A stretch of 51,836 bases of DNA from an uncultured Granulosicoccaceae bacterium (GTDB lineage: Bacteria > Pseudomonadota > Gammaproteobacteria > Granulosicoccales > Granulosicoccaceae). The notes beneath the pieces are model-generated. The model did not search any database and was not told the origin of the DNA. It was given only the letters and a program-made list of their open reading frames with translations. The translations under genes were made by a program, and so were the position numbers. Shown here one piece after another: positions 45,031 to 51,836 of the stretch (the stretch's first letter is position 1; each line of letters starts with the position of its first letter). The stretch is from assembly GCA_937957915.1 (NCBI GenBank), contig CALGNZ010000112.1, positions 1 to 51,836 of the forward strand, given 5' to 3'.

Positions 45031-46356
45031 TCAAGTGAGAGACCGATGAATGGACTCTGCTGCGAGCTTCCCGTCCTGCACCGCCCACACTGTCAGATCC
45101 TCTCCGGCGTCGATACAATCGCCACCTGCCCAAATTTTCTCGTGGCTGGTTTTTCGATCGGCATCGACACTGACGCGCTTGTTGGACAACGCCAGGCCGA
45201 ATGACTCCGCCGCGTCTGCATCAAACGCCTGCCCAATCGCCATCAATACCTGATCAGCATTTTCAACGAAGGACTCGTCGGTACCCGACAGGCCGCCCTC
45301 ACCTTCAGTGGTGTATTCAAGCTCTACTCCCGCAACCGCGTTGTCGTCACCGGCAATTATTTTCACCGGCCGAACACTGTGCTTGATTTTCACGCCATGC
45401 GTTTGTGCCAGTTGTTGCTCATAGACACTGGCATTCATTTTTTCCCGGGGGCGTCGGTAGGCGATCATCACATCTTCCGCACCTAACATACTTGCCTGTA
45501 CGGCTGCGTCGATCGCGGTCATGCCACCTCCTATCACCACCACCCGACGTCCAATCGACAGTGAGGAATAATCCTGACTTTGGCGCAGGGCAGCTATAAA
45601 CTCAACCGCATCAGCCACGCCGGTCAACTCACTGCCTGTGATGTTGCTCTTGTTAACGCTATCGAGACCAACACCCAGAAAGACCGCATCGTATTGATCG
45701 GTCACCTCTTGCAAGCTGAGATCAACCCCCAGCCGAACACCAGTCTGCAGAGTGATTCCCCCTATACCGAGCACAAACTCAACTTCTTCCTGTGCAAAAT
45801 TGTTGGTGGTTTTATAACTCGCAATACCGTACTCATTTAAACCACCTGGTTTGTCGCCCGCATCAAAAATAGTGACCGCGTGTCCGTAGCGGGCCAGCCG
45901 ATGTGCACATGACAAGCCAGACGGCCCGGCACCAATTACACACACTTTTTTGCCAGTGGGCTTCGCTCGCTGATAGGGGTGAGTTTTACTTTCAGACAGT
46001 TCATTGCGCAACGCATGATCGGTGGCATAGCGCTGCAGTGCACCAATACTGACCGGTTTGTTTTCAGCAGTTTGACGCACGCAGGCCTGCTCGCACAGCG
46101 TTTCAGTTGGACAAACCCGTGCGCACATGCCGCCAAGAATGTTTTCATCAAAAATAGTTTTGGCCGATCCGGACGGATTGCCAGTCTGAATTTGCCGGAT
46201 AAACAACGGTATATCGATGCCTGTCGGGCAGGCAGTCACGCAGGGGGCGTCGTAGCAAAAGTAGCAACGATCGGCTTCGACGGACGCTTCATGCCCGTCG
46301 AGTGGCGGATGAAGATCTGTTTCCAGCCCGGCAAAAGGACCTGTTTCCTGCTGCAT
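45031..46356 (-). CDS. preT: NAD-dependent dihydropyrimidine dehydrogenase subunit PreT
   Basis: Flavin and iron-sulfur electron-input subunit, homologous to the small subunit of glutamate synthase. The N terminus carries cysteine clusters for 4Fe-4S centres (CYFCYDAPCVTACPTGIDIP; CARVCPTETLCEQAC). Then come an FAD-binding motif VIGAGPSGLSCAHRLARYG, a second nucleotide-binding motif VVVIGGGMTAIDAA, and the C-terminal IWAGGDCIDAGEDL. Start is ATG 46356 rather than TTG 46362. First gene of the preT-preA operon. Its predicted promoter contains a RutR-like box across the -35 element, which ties the first pathway step to the regulator 3.4 kb away. Confidence 0.95.
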   Translation of the reverse strand: MQQETGPFAGLETDLHPPLDGHEASVEADRCYFCYDAPCVTACPTGIDIPLFIRQIQTGNPSGSAKTIFDENILGGMCARVCPTETLCEQACVRQTAENKPVSIGALQRYATDHALRNELSESKTHPYQRAKPTGKKVCVIGAGPSGLSCAHRLARYGHAVTIFDAGDKPGGLNEYGIASYKTTNNFAQEEVEFVLGIGGITLQTGVRLGVDLSLQEVTDQYDAVFLGVGLDSVNKSNITGSELTGVADAVEFIAALRQSQDYSSLSIGRRVVVIGGGMTAIDAAVQASMLGAEDVMIAYRRPREKMNASVYEQQLAQTHGVKIKHSVRPVKIIAGDDNAVAGVELEYTTEGEGGLSGTDESFVENADQVLMAIGQAFDADAAESFGLALSNKRVSVDADRKTSHEKIWAGGDCIDAGEDLTVWAVQDGKLAAESIHRSLT

Positions 46357-46387
46357 TGGCAATCACCGCGTGTGTGGACCTGCCAAG

Positions 46388-46416
46388 ATTTAAGCAATTT
46401 TTATCCAAATGGTCAA
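46388..46416 (-). promoter_or_regulatory. Predicted sigma-70 promoter of preTA
   Basis: Minus strand TTGACC (46416-46411), a 17-base spacer, then TTAAAT (46393-46388): 5 of 6 and 4 of 6 matches to the consensus hexamers. A transcript would start about 25 bases before the preT ATG. The -35 hexamer is half of the RutR-like palindrome. Confidence 0.55.
46401..46416. promoter_or_regulatory. rutR box: RutR-like operator 3 upstream of preTA
   Basis: TTATCCAAATGGTCAA matches TTGACCAnnTGGTCAA at 12 of 14 specified positions (14 of 16 counting the free centre). It overlaps the predicted preT -35 element, the expected place for a repressor. It also lies about 100 bases before the divergent class IV aminotransferase gene, so that gene might be under the same control. 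Confidence 0.62.
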
Positions 46417-46512
46417 ATTTTTTTTGAAGCCTTTATCGAGTCCTTCGTTTCTCAACCCATGCCGGACTGATACCATGGGTGGCTTCGTAAAATTTAATCT
46501 GGAACGCGTGTC

Positions 46513-47373
46513 ATGGCAGTCGGCAAGAATATCTGGACCTACTTCAACGGCAATTGGCAGCAGGGCAACCTGGCGGTCATGGGTGCAGCAGACCACGGCA
46601 TGTGGCTGGGTACGCTGGTATTTGATGGCGCTCGCCAGTTCGAAGGCGTCACGCCTGATCTGGACAGCCACTGCCAGAGAATTAATCAATCAGCGGTTGC
46701 AATGGGACTGAAAGCGACAGTAACCACCGAGAACATGGTGGAAATCGCACTCGAGGGACTGAAGAACCTGCCAGTGGGCACGCCTGCGTATATCAGACCA
46801 ATGTACTGGTCGACCGAGTCCGGCCCCGCAATTGTCGATGCAGATGCTGAATCTACTCAATTTTGCCTTTGTATCGAGGATTTACCGATGCCACCGGCGG
46901 ACGCATCAACCACCCTTGGCACCACTTCATTTGTCAGACCGACACTCCAGACTGCCATGGTTAACACTAAAGCCGCATGCCTGTATCCGCACAATGCGCG
47001 CATGCTGCGCGAGGTCAACAATCGCGGTTTCAAAAATGCGATTGTCTGTGACTCACACGGCAATGTCGCCGAAAGCGCCACATCAAACCTGGTCATGGTG
47101 CGCGACGGCGAGGTTTTCACGCCGGTTCCCAACGGTACTTTTTTAAACGGAATCACACGCCAGCGCATTACCACTCTGCTCAGTGCAGACGGTTTTAAAG
47201 TCCATGAAACGACCCTGGGGATGGAGGATTTCCGTCAAGCCGATGAAGTATTCCTGACCGGCAACGCAACTAAAATTACCCCAGTCTCGCAAATTGAAGA
47301 CAAAAACTACCAAACGGGTCCAGTCGCCAGACGATCAAGAGAACTGTACTGGGACTGGGCACTCAGCTCTTAA
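46513..47373 (+). CDS. Class IV aminotransferase (branched-chain aminotransferase-like)
   Basis: Fold-type IV PLP enzyme of 286 residues. It opens KNIWTYFNGNWQQGNLAVMG and has DGARQFEG, YIRPMYW, the PLP-lysine region MVNTKAACLYPHNARM, the VAESATSNLVMV phosphate-binding stretch, FLNGITRQRI and VFLTGNATKITPV. These fit the IlvE/D-amino-acid transaminase group. It is shorter than E. coli IlvE (about 309), and the lysine surroundings differ from canonical branched-chain enzymes (ACLYPHN rather than GGNYLSS), so the substrate may not be leucine, isoleucine or valine. ATG at 46513 follows GGAACG. It is divergent from preT across a RutR-like box; the next gene begins just 23 bases after its stop. 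Confidence 0.85.
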   Translation: MAVGKNIWTYFNGNWQQGNLAVMGAADHGMWLGTLVFDGARQFEGVTPDLDSHCQRINQSAVAMGLKATVTTENMVEIALEGLKNLPVGTPAYIRPMYWSTESGPAIVDADAESTQFCLCIEDLPMPPADASTTLGTTSFVRPTLQTAMVNTKAACLYPHNARMLREVNNRGFKNAIVCDSHGNVAESATSNLVMVRDGEVFTPVPNGTFLNGITRQRITTLLSADGFKVHETTLGMEDFRQADEVFLTGNATKITPVSQIEDKNYQTGPVARRSRELYWDWALSS

Positions 47374-47396
47374 AACAGACGCTGAAGAACGCAACT

Positions 47397-49124
47397 TTGC
47401 AGGCCAGACATCGAGCTAACGCTTTGTCAGAACTCGAACAACCACTCAAGTGGCATAAAAACTTCGCCTCGACAGCGGACGGCCTGGCGCGCAGCGACGA
47501 GGCCGCGCGCGATAGCGAGACTGACGTTGTCGGTGAATCAACGCTGCGTAAAGATCAAATTGCGCTGTGTACGCTGAATGCCAAATATATTCATGCCTCC
47601 CTGGGTCTGCGCTATCTGTATGCGAATTTGGGCGCTCTGAAACCCGCGGCAGGCATTCATGAATTTACCATCAATCAGCGCCCGATCGACATCGCTGAAA
47701 AACTACTGGCGACGAAACCGCAGCTGATCGGTTTTGGCATCTACATCTGGAATGTTCAACAAACCGAAGCTGTCATTTCGCTGATCAAAAAGATCAGACC
47801 GGAAACCACGATTATTATCGGTGGCCCGGAAGTCAGTTACGAATACAATGCTACACGCGCTTTTGAATTGTGTGACTACCTGATAACCGGACAGGCAGAT
47901 TTTGTTTTGCGCGATTTGTGCAGTGCGCTGCTGGCCGGTAACCAGCCTGAACATAAAGTCATCGATGCAGCACCACCACCCGTCAAAGCACTTGTATTAC
48001 CTTATGATCAATACAGCGCTGACGACCTCGCCAATCGAATCGTCTACGTAGAAGCATCGCGTGGCTGCCCGTTCAAATGTGAATTCTGCCTGTCAGCTTT
48101 GGACAAAAGCGCCTACCCGTTTGAACTGGATGAATTTCTACAGGCACTGGCAGATTTATATGAACGCGGCGCCAGACAATTCAAGTTTGTCGACCGCACA
48201 TTTAACCTCAAAGTTGCAAGCTGCATTCGCATACTCGATTTTTTTCTCGCACGCCTGAGCGACGATCTTTTTCTACATTTTGAGGTTATCCCCGACAAGC
48301 TACCCGAAACACTGCGATCAAAGCTGACTCAGTTTCCGGAGCTGTCACTGCAATTCGAGATTGGCGTCCAGTCATTCAACCCACAGGTACAGGCCACCAT
48401 AAATCGCAAACAGGACAACAACAAGACCCGTGAAAATATCGCGTGGCTGCGCTCCAACACACAGGCCTACATCCACGCAGACCTGATATTCGGCCTGCCC
48501 GGGGAGACCCTGGCGAGCTTTGCCGATGGCTTCAACGACCTGATTGGCCTGAATCCACAAGAAATTCAAGTGGGCATATTGAAACGACTGAGAGGCACCA
48601 GTATTGATCGCCATACCAGCGAATACGCATTGTGCTATGCCGCAGACCCGCCCTATGCTTTGTTAAAAAGTCGAGACATCGATTTTACAACGATGCAACG
48701 GATGCAGCGTTTTGCTCGCTACTGGGACATGATTGGCAATTCAGGCCGGTTCACGACAACTCGACCGGTTATTCTCGGCTCAGATCCGTTTAACAACTTC
48801 TTACGATTGTCAGACTGGCTCTATCACACCACTGACCAAACATCGCGGATATCTCTGGCACGGCTGTTTAAGCTGATCTACCTGGCTGCAAATGAACTGG
48901 CTCTCTGTACGCAGGCCGAACTCCTGACCGCGCTGGAAACCGACTTTAACCGCTGCGGCGAAAAGGGACGCCCCCCCTGGGAAAAATACACGCGAGCCCA
49001 ATCAATTGTCGTGGCAGCAACGATCACGAATCCAGAGTTTCAACCAGACACCAATCAGGGTGGGGCTGCAACGCCAGGTAAAACCCCAATGACCAGACAA
49101 GCACGCAGCAGATCACAGCGCTGA
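47397..49124 (+). CDS. B12-binding-domain radical SAM protein of unknown function
   Basis: A 575-residue radical SAM enzyme. The N-terminal half has a cobalamin-binding-type Rossmann domain (IALCTLNAKYIHASLGLRY; PQLIGFGIYIWN; TIIIGGPEVSYE). The radical SAM core has the cluster-binding motif RGCPFKCEFC, cysteines at 224, 228 and 231 in the annotated frame. The C-terminal part resembles the DUF4080 group. There is no DxHxxG cobalamin motif that I can see, so cobalamin may not be bound. The start is uncertain: TTG 47397 opens the frame, with a second TTG at 47424 and no ATG before the first domain. The C terminus ends in a basic, disordered tail (TPGKTPMTRQARSRSQR). Position suggests cotranscription with the aminotransferase. 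Confidence 0.85.
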   Translation: MQARHRANALSELEQPLKWHKNFASTADGLARSDEAARDSETDVVGESTLRKDQIALCTLNAKYIHASLGLRYLYANLGALKPAAGIHEFTINQRPIDIAEKLLATKPQLIGFGIYIWNVQQTEAVISLIKKIRPETTIIIGGPEVSYEYNATRAFELCDYLITGQADFVLRDLCSALLAGNQPEHKVIDAAPPPVKALVLPYDQYSADDLANRIVYVEASRGCPFKCEFCLSALDKSAYPFELDEFLQALADLYERGARQFKFVDRTFNLKVASCIRILDFFLARLSDDLFLHFEVIPDKLPETLRSKLTQFPELSLQFEIGVQSFNPQVQATINRKQDNNKTRENIAWLRSNTQAYIHADLIFGLPGETLASFADGFNDLIGLNPQEIQVGILKRLRGTSIDRHTSEYALCYAADPPYALLKSRDIDFTTMQRMQRFARYWDMIGNSGRFTTTRPVILGSDPFNNFLRLSDWLYHTTDQTSRISLARLFKLIYLAANELALCTQAELLTALETDFNRCGEKGRPPWEKYTRAQSIVVAATITNPEFQPDTNQGGAATPGKTPMTRQARSRSQR

Positions 49125-49166
49125 TAAATTCTTTTCATTAATAGGTGTCGTTTTTCGATTGGCTGC

Positions 49167-49195
49167 TACACTCCCATAACAAGATTTCGTATAAT
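49167..49195 (+). promoter_or_regulatory. Promoter of the small GlsB-like gene
   Basis: A perfect -10 TATAAT (49190-49195) is preceded, after 17 bases, by TACACT as a partial -35 (3 of 6). Transcription would begin near 49202, only about 12 bases before the ATG at 49214, with the GGAG ribosome-binding site (49203-49206) at the very 5' end. Confidence 0.5.
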
Positions 49196-49213
49196 GAACA
49201 TCGGAGTATATCG

Positions 49214-49477
49214 ATGCCGGAAGTAACACTTCTGACCCTGCTCATCTATGTATTGATTGGCGGGCTACTTGGATTGCTGTTGGGGCCGCTGCTGAAACGC
49301 GGTGGATTCGGCTGGTTCGGAAATATCTGCCTGGGTATCCTGGGGGCGTTTCTGGCCGGAGTCATTCTGACCTACATCAACCAGGTGACTGACAACAACC
49401 CGTTAATGAATGCAATGGCTGCCGCGGCCGGCGCAATTCTTTTCACCTTGATTGTCGCAATCTTTAAGCGACGTTGA
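49214..49477 (+). CDS. Small membrane protein, GlsB/YeaQ/YmgE family
   Basis: An 87-residue integral inner-membrane protein of the transglycosylase-associated (GlsB/YeaQ/YmgE) family, often induced by stress; biochemical function unknown. It has three hydrophobic segments (LLTLLIYVLIGGLLGLLLGPLL, WFGNICLGILGAFLAGVILTY, MAAAAGAILFTLIVAIF) and a basic end FKRR. The glycine-rich GGLLGLLLGP and GNICLGILGAFLAG patterns are typical. ATG 49214 has GGAG at seven bases. The frame also opens at 49145, but that would add a polar N-terminal stretch that overlaps the promoter. Single-gene unit with its own promoter and terminator. Confidence 0.88.
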   Translation: MPEVTLLTLLIYVLIGGLLGLLLGPLLKRGGFGWFGNICLGILGAFLAGVILTYINQVTDNNPLMNAMAAAAGAILFTLIVAIFKRR

Positions 49478-49533
49478 TGTAAGCTGAACAACAAAAGGCG
49501 CCCAGACGCCTTACAATCACGCACATTTTTGAA

Positions 49534-49558
49534 AGGCCGATTCGCTCGGCCTTTTTTT
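49534..49558 (+). terminator. Rho-independent terminator after the small membrane protein
   Basis: AGGCCGA and TCGGCCT pair perfectly over 7 bp with a TTCGC loop, followed by a run of seven T. It lies 57 bases after the stop codon. Confidence 0.9.
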
Positions 49559-49657
49559 ATGAGGCGCACTAGTCAGACACTCCAATAGCGCTAGCCGCAA
49601 CAGGACACACAATGCCTGCCCTGCTTATAGCGTGCGACTATAGCTGACTGTCTGCAT

Positions 49658-50950
49658 CTACAATCGGCCATCCACCCGATCTGCCGGCAGTACGCTTTTC
49701 ACATCATAGATCACCGAATCCGGCCGAGCGTAATCGATGATCGCATCAACGCCGACTTCCACAATCTGATCATGTGCCACCGCAAGGATTATTGCATCGT
49801 AGGTGTTCGACACAGGCACCTCGACCATGCTCAGTTCGTATTCCGCACTCGCTTGCTGTGAATCAATCCAGGGATCATAAACATCGACCTCGGCATTGTA
49901 ATCTCGCAACGTCTCTACGATATCTATAACCCGAGTATTACGCATATCAGGGCAGTTCTCCTTAAACGCAAAACCGAGAACAAGTATGCGGGAACCAACA
50001 ACGTGTATGCGCTTCATCGTCATCAATTTGATGACTTGCTCCGCCACGTATTGCCCCATGCCGTCGTTGATCTCACGACCCGATAAAATAACCCTCGAGT
50101 GGTAACCAATTTCATCGGCTTTGTGCGTCAGATAATACGGATCAACACCGATACAGTGGCCACCGACAAGGCCAGGTGTAAAGGGCAGGAAATTCCACTT
50201 GGTACCAGCCGCAGCAAGCACCTCACTGGTATCGATATCAAGGCGGTTAAAAATCAACGCTAACTCATTGACGAGCGCAATATTGACATCACGCTGTGTG
50301 TTTTCAATAACCTTGGCTGCTTCCGCAACCTTGATAGTGCTCGCCAGATGTGTCCCGGCTACAATTATACTGGCATACAGCTTATCAACAATTTCTGCGA
50401 CTTCAGGAGTTGACCCCGAAGTAACTTTCTTGATGTGTTGCAGTCGGTGACTCTTATCACCCGGGTTAATACGCTCCGGACTGTAGCCCGCAAAAAAATC
50501 CCTGTTGAAAACAAGACCCGAGTGCTGCTCCAGAATCGGCACACAGACTTCTTCTGTGGCGCCTGGAAATACAGTGGACTCATAAATCACGATGTCGCCG
50601 CGCTTTAGTACAGATGAGATCATTTCACTGGCACTGCGCAACGGAAACAAATCCGGCTGCTTATGAGCGGTAACGGGCGTGGGTACGGTAACGATAAAGA
50701 TATTACACGATGCCATGTCGTCGACTTCAGAAGTAAAAGACAGCTGCTTTGCATCAGCCAACTCGGATGACTCTACTTCCAGAGTCCTGTCGATACCTTG
50801 TCGCAGCTCCCCGATACGGTGCTTATCGATATCAAAGCCAAGCGTATCAGCCTGTGCGCCGAACGCCACCGCAAGTGGTAAACCGACATAACCGAGGCCA
50901 ATAATGGCGATTTTCGCTTGATCAATGTGATAGTGGGATGAATCAATCAT
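49658..50950 (-). CDS. UDP-N-acetylhexosamine dehydrogenase (TviB/WbpA-like)
   Basis: NAD-dependent UDP-sugar 6-dehydrogenase of the UDP-GlcNAc/GalNAc branch, which makes uronic-acid sugar nucleotides for polysaccharide antigens or capsules. Motifs: [19 protein letters not shown] (NAD Rossmann), [51 protein letters not shown], catalytic Cys in [14 protein letters not shown], and the C-terminal [19 protein letters not shown] 50950 is chosen because AGGAAA lies at good spacing; the frame extends to ATG 50980 and TTG 50998. No epimerase or glycosyltransferase neighbour is visible inside the window, so the polymer it serves is unknown. Confidence 0.93.
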   Translation of the reverse strand: MIDSSHYHIDQAKIAIIGLGYVGLPLAVAFGAQADTLGFDIDKHRIGELRQGIDRTLEVESSELADAKQLSFTSEVDDMASCNIFIVTVPTPVTAHKQPDLFPLRSASEMISSVLKRGDIVIYESTVFPGATEEVCVPILEQHSGLVFNRDFFAGYSPERINPGDKSHRLQHIKKVTSGSTPEVAEIVDKLYASIIVAGTHLASTIKVAEAAKVIENTQRDVNIALVNELALIFNRLDIDTSEVLAAAGTKWNFLPFTPGLVGGHCIGVDPYYLTHKADEIGYHSRVILSGREINDGMGQYVAEQVIKLMTMKRIHVVGSRILVLGFAFKENCPDMRNTRVIDIVETLRDYNAEVDVYDPWIDSQQASAEYELSMVEVPVSNTYDAIILAVAHDQIVEVGVDAIIDYARPDSVIYDVKSVLPADRVDGRL

Positions 50951-51107
50951 ACTGCTATTTCCTGGCCTCTTGCTATGCATGTCCTGAATAGTTTCCAACG
51001 CAGTCTATACGCACAAAGCGAGTAATTTTCGTCTGATTCTCAGATCGAAACCACTTTGCATTGATGATTTAGTAATGCGACTCCAATAACAATTGCCTCA
51101 ACAATGA

Positions 51108-51836
51108 TCATTCGAGATCTGAAAATACCCTGCGCGCCAGGTCTGCCCGGTCTGTGACAATTCCATCTGCTCCTCTTGCTAACAGCTGCTTCATTTGCTC
51201 TGGATCGTTGATTGTCCAAAAATTTATTTCGCCGCCACCGCGGTGAATAGAGCTAATAAATCGTCGGCCCGCCAAGGGAAGCCAGTAATAACTAACCGGC
51301 ACCTGAAACAGCCCGGCGGTATGTCTATCCCCCTGCAACTGGCCCGTTACAAATCGAAAATAGTAACGCTTGATCTCAGCCAGGCTCATCCCGCACTTGA
51401 GCTTTGGAAACAACTGTTTGCAGCGCAGGACTTGTTGATCGTGGAAGCTCGCCAGCACACATCGATTATGCGCCCCCATCCGTTGTACAACCTGACCGAC
51501 AGCGACGACCGCTTCTTTATCTGCATCTTTTATATCGATATTGACGCGGACTTCAGCGTAGCGCTCCAGCAATTGAGTTAACGTGAGTAACTGTATGCCC
51601 GTTCCACGCTGTAACTGCTGGTCGTTCAAAGTGAAATGATAGGCAGCATCCAGATTTTTTAAACTAGCCGCATCCCTTTCTCGCACTGGTCCATGACCAT
51701 CGGTGGTACGCTCAAGCGTTTCATCGTGGAAGACCATGACCTGATTATCCCGACTCAGACGCACGTCGATCTCAAGCACATCTGCACCGTGCTCCATAGC
51801 AAAATCAAACGCTGGAGCCGTGTTTTCAGGGGCCAG
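51108..51836 (-). CDS. Glycerophosphodiester phosphodiesterase (partial at window edge)
   Basis: GDPD-family hydrolase that splits glycerophosphodiesters to glycerol-3-phosphate and an alcohol. The gene enters from the right edge: the frame is open to the last base and reads LAPENTAPAFDFAMEHGADVLEIDV, so only the N-terminal strand with the first catalytic His is missing. Visible motifs are PENT, EIDVRLSRDNQVMVFHDETLERTTDG (metal ligands Glu, Asp and catalytic His), VNIDIKD, and the C-terminal WTINDPEQMKQLLARGADGIVTDRADLA. The lack of a signal sequence cannot be judged. It lies 157 bases upstream of the nucleotide-sugar dehydrogenase on the same strand, with nothing recognisable between. Confidence 0.93.
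   Translation of the reverse strand: MAPENTAPAFDFAMEHGADVLEIDVRLSRDNQVMVFHDETLERTTDGHGPVRERDAASLKNLDAAYHFTLNDQQLQRGTGIQLLTLTQLLERYAEVRVNIDIKDADKEAVVAVGQVVQRMGAHNRCVLASFHDQQVLRCKQLFPKLKCGMSLAEIKRYYFRFVTGQLQGDRHTAGLFQVPVSYYWLPLAGRRFISSIHRGGGEINFWTINDPEQMKQLLARGADGIVTDRADLARRVFSDLE

Noticed and set aside
1..51836. tRNA genes, CRISPR arrays, insertion sequences or prophage
   Set aside because: Reading both strands by eye gave no cloverleaf-like segment, regular spaced repeats, transposase, integrase or phage structural gene. A tRNAscan or ISfinder search could still catch something small.

Overview
The window looks like chromosome of a free-living, probably marine, gammaproteobacterium. The taxonomic call is inference. 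It rests on RlmKL (fused 23S rRNA methyltransferase), SohB, TamA/TamB, a VpsR-type regulator and a second-type Lon, together with traits common in marine and alphaproteobacterial genomes (CobS/CobT, an IalB-family protein, NMT1-type ABC importers). Base composition looks close to half G+C by eye. I found no rRNA, tRNA, CRISPR array, transposase, integrase or phage gene. Coding density is high; the only gene-free stretch above 300 bases is 16490-16925.

Left part (1-22100): a divergent Lon protease; an unknown membrane protein with TPR-like features downstream of heme A synthase ctaA; an unknown membrane-anchored TPR protein; a TlpA-like thioredoxin; the tamA-tamB pair, with overlapping stop and start codons; a divergent pair of a class III CoA-transferase and an acyl-CoA ligase; a VpsR-like enhancer-binding-protein homologue that lacks GAFTGA; sohB; and rlmKL with a repeat-rich linker.

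Middle (22180-34545): a glycogen cluster, malQ and glgC on the minus strand and glgB-glgA on the plus strand, closed by a strong bidirectional terminator. Then come an IalB-family secreted protein, glyA with an unusually structured leader, and cobS-cobT (cobaltochelatase subunits) without cobN in view.

Right part (34560-46500): the most coherent system here, a full reductive pyrimidine-degradation locus. PreT and PreA reduce uracil or thymine, HydA opens the dihydropyrimidine ring, an M20-family amidohydrolase removes the carbamoyl group, and a class III aminotransferase disposes of the beta-amino acid. A four-gene ABC importer (ATPase, two permeases, NMT1/THI5-like binding protein) lies in the same long minus-strand run, which ends at a strong terminator. 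A RutR-type TetR regulator is transcribed divergently in the middle. Three RutR-box-like palindromes are visible: a perfect one and a 13/16 one between rutR and the aminotransferase, and a 14/16 one overlapping a predicted -35 element in front of preT. They suggest one RutR regulon over both halves of the locus.

Far right (46500-51836): a class IV aminotransferase, a B12-binding-domain radical SAM protein of unknown function, a small GlsB/YeaQ-type membrane protein with its own promoter and terminator, a nucleotide-sugar dehydrogenase, and a glycerophosphodiester phosphodiesterase cut by the window end.
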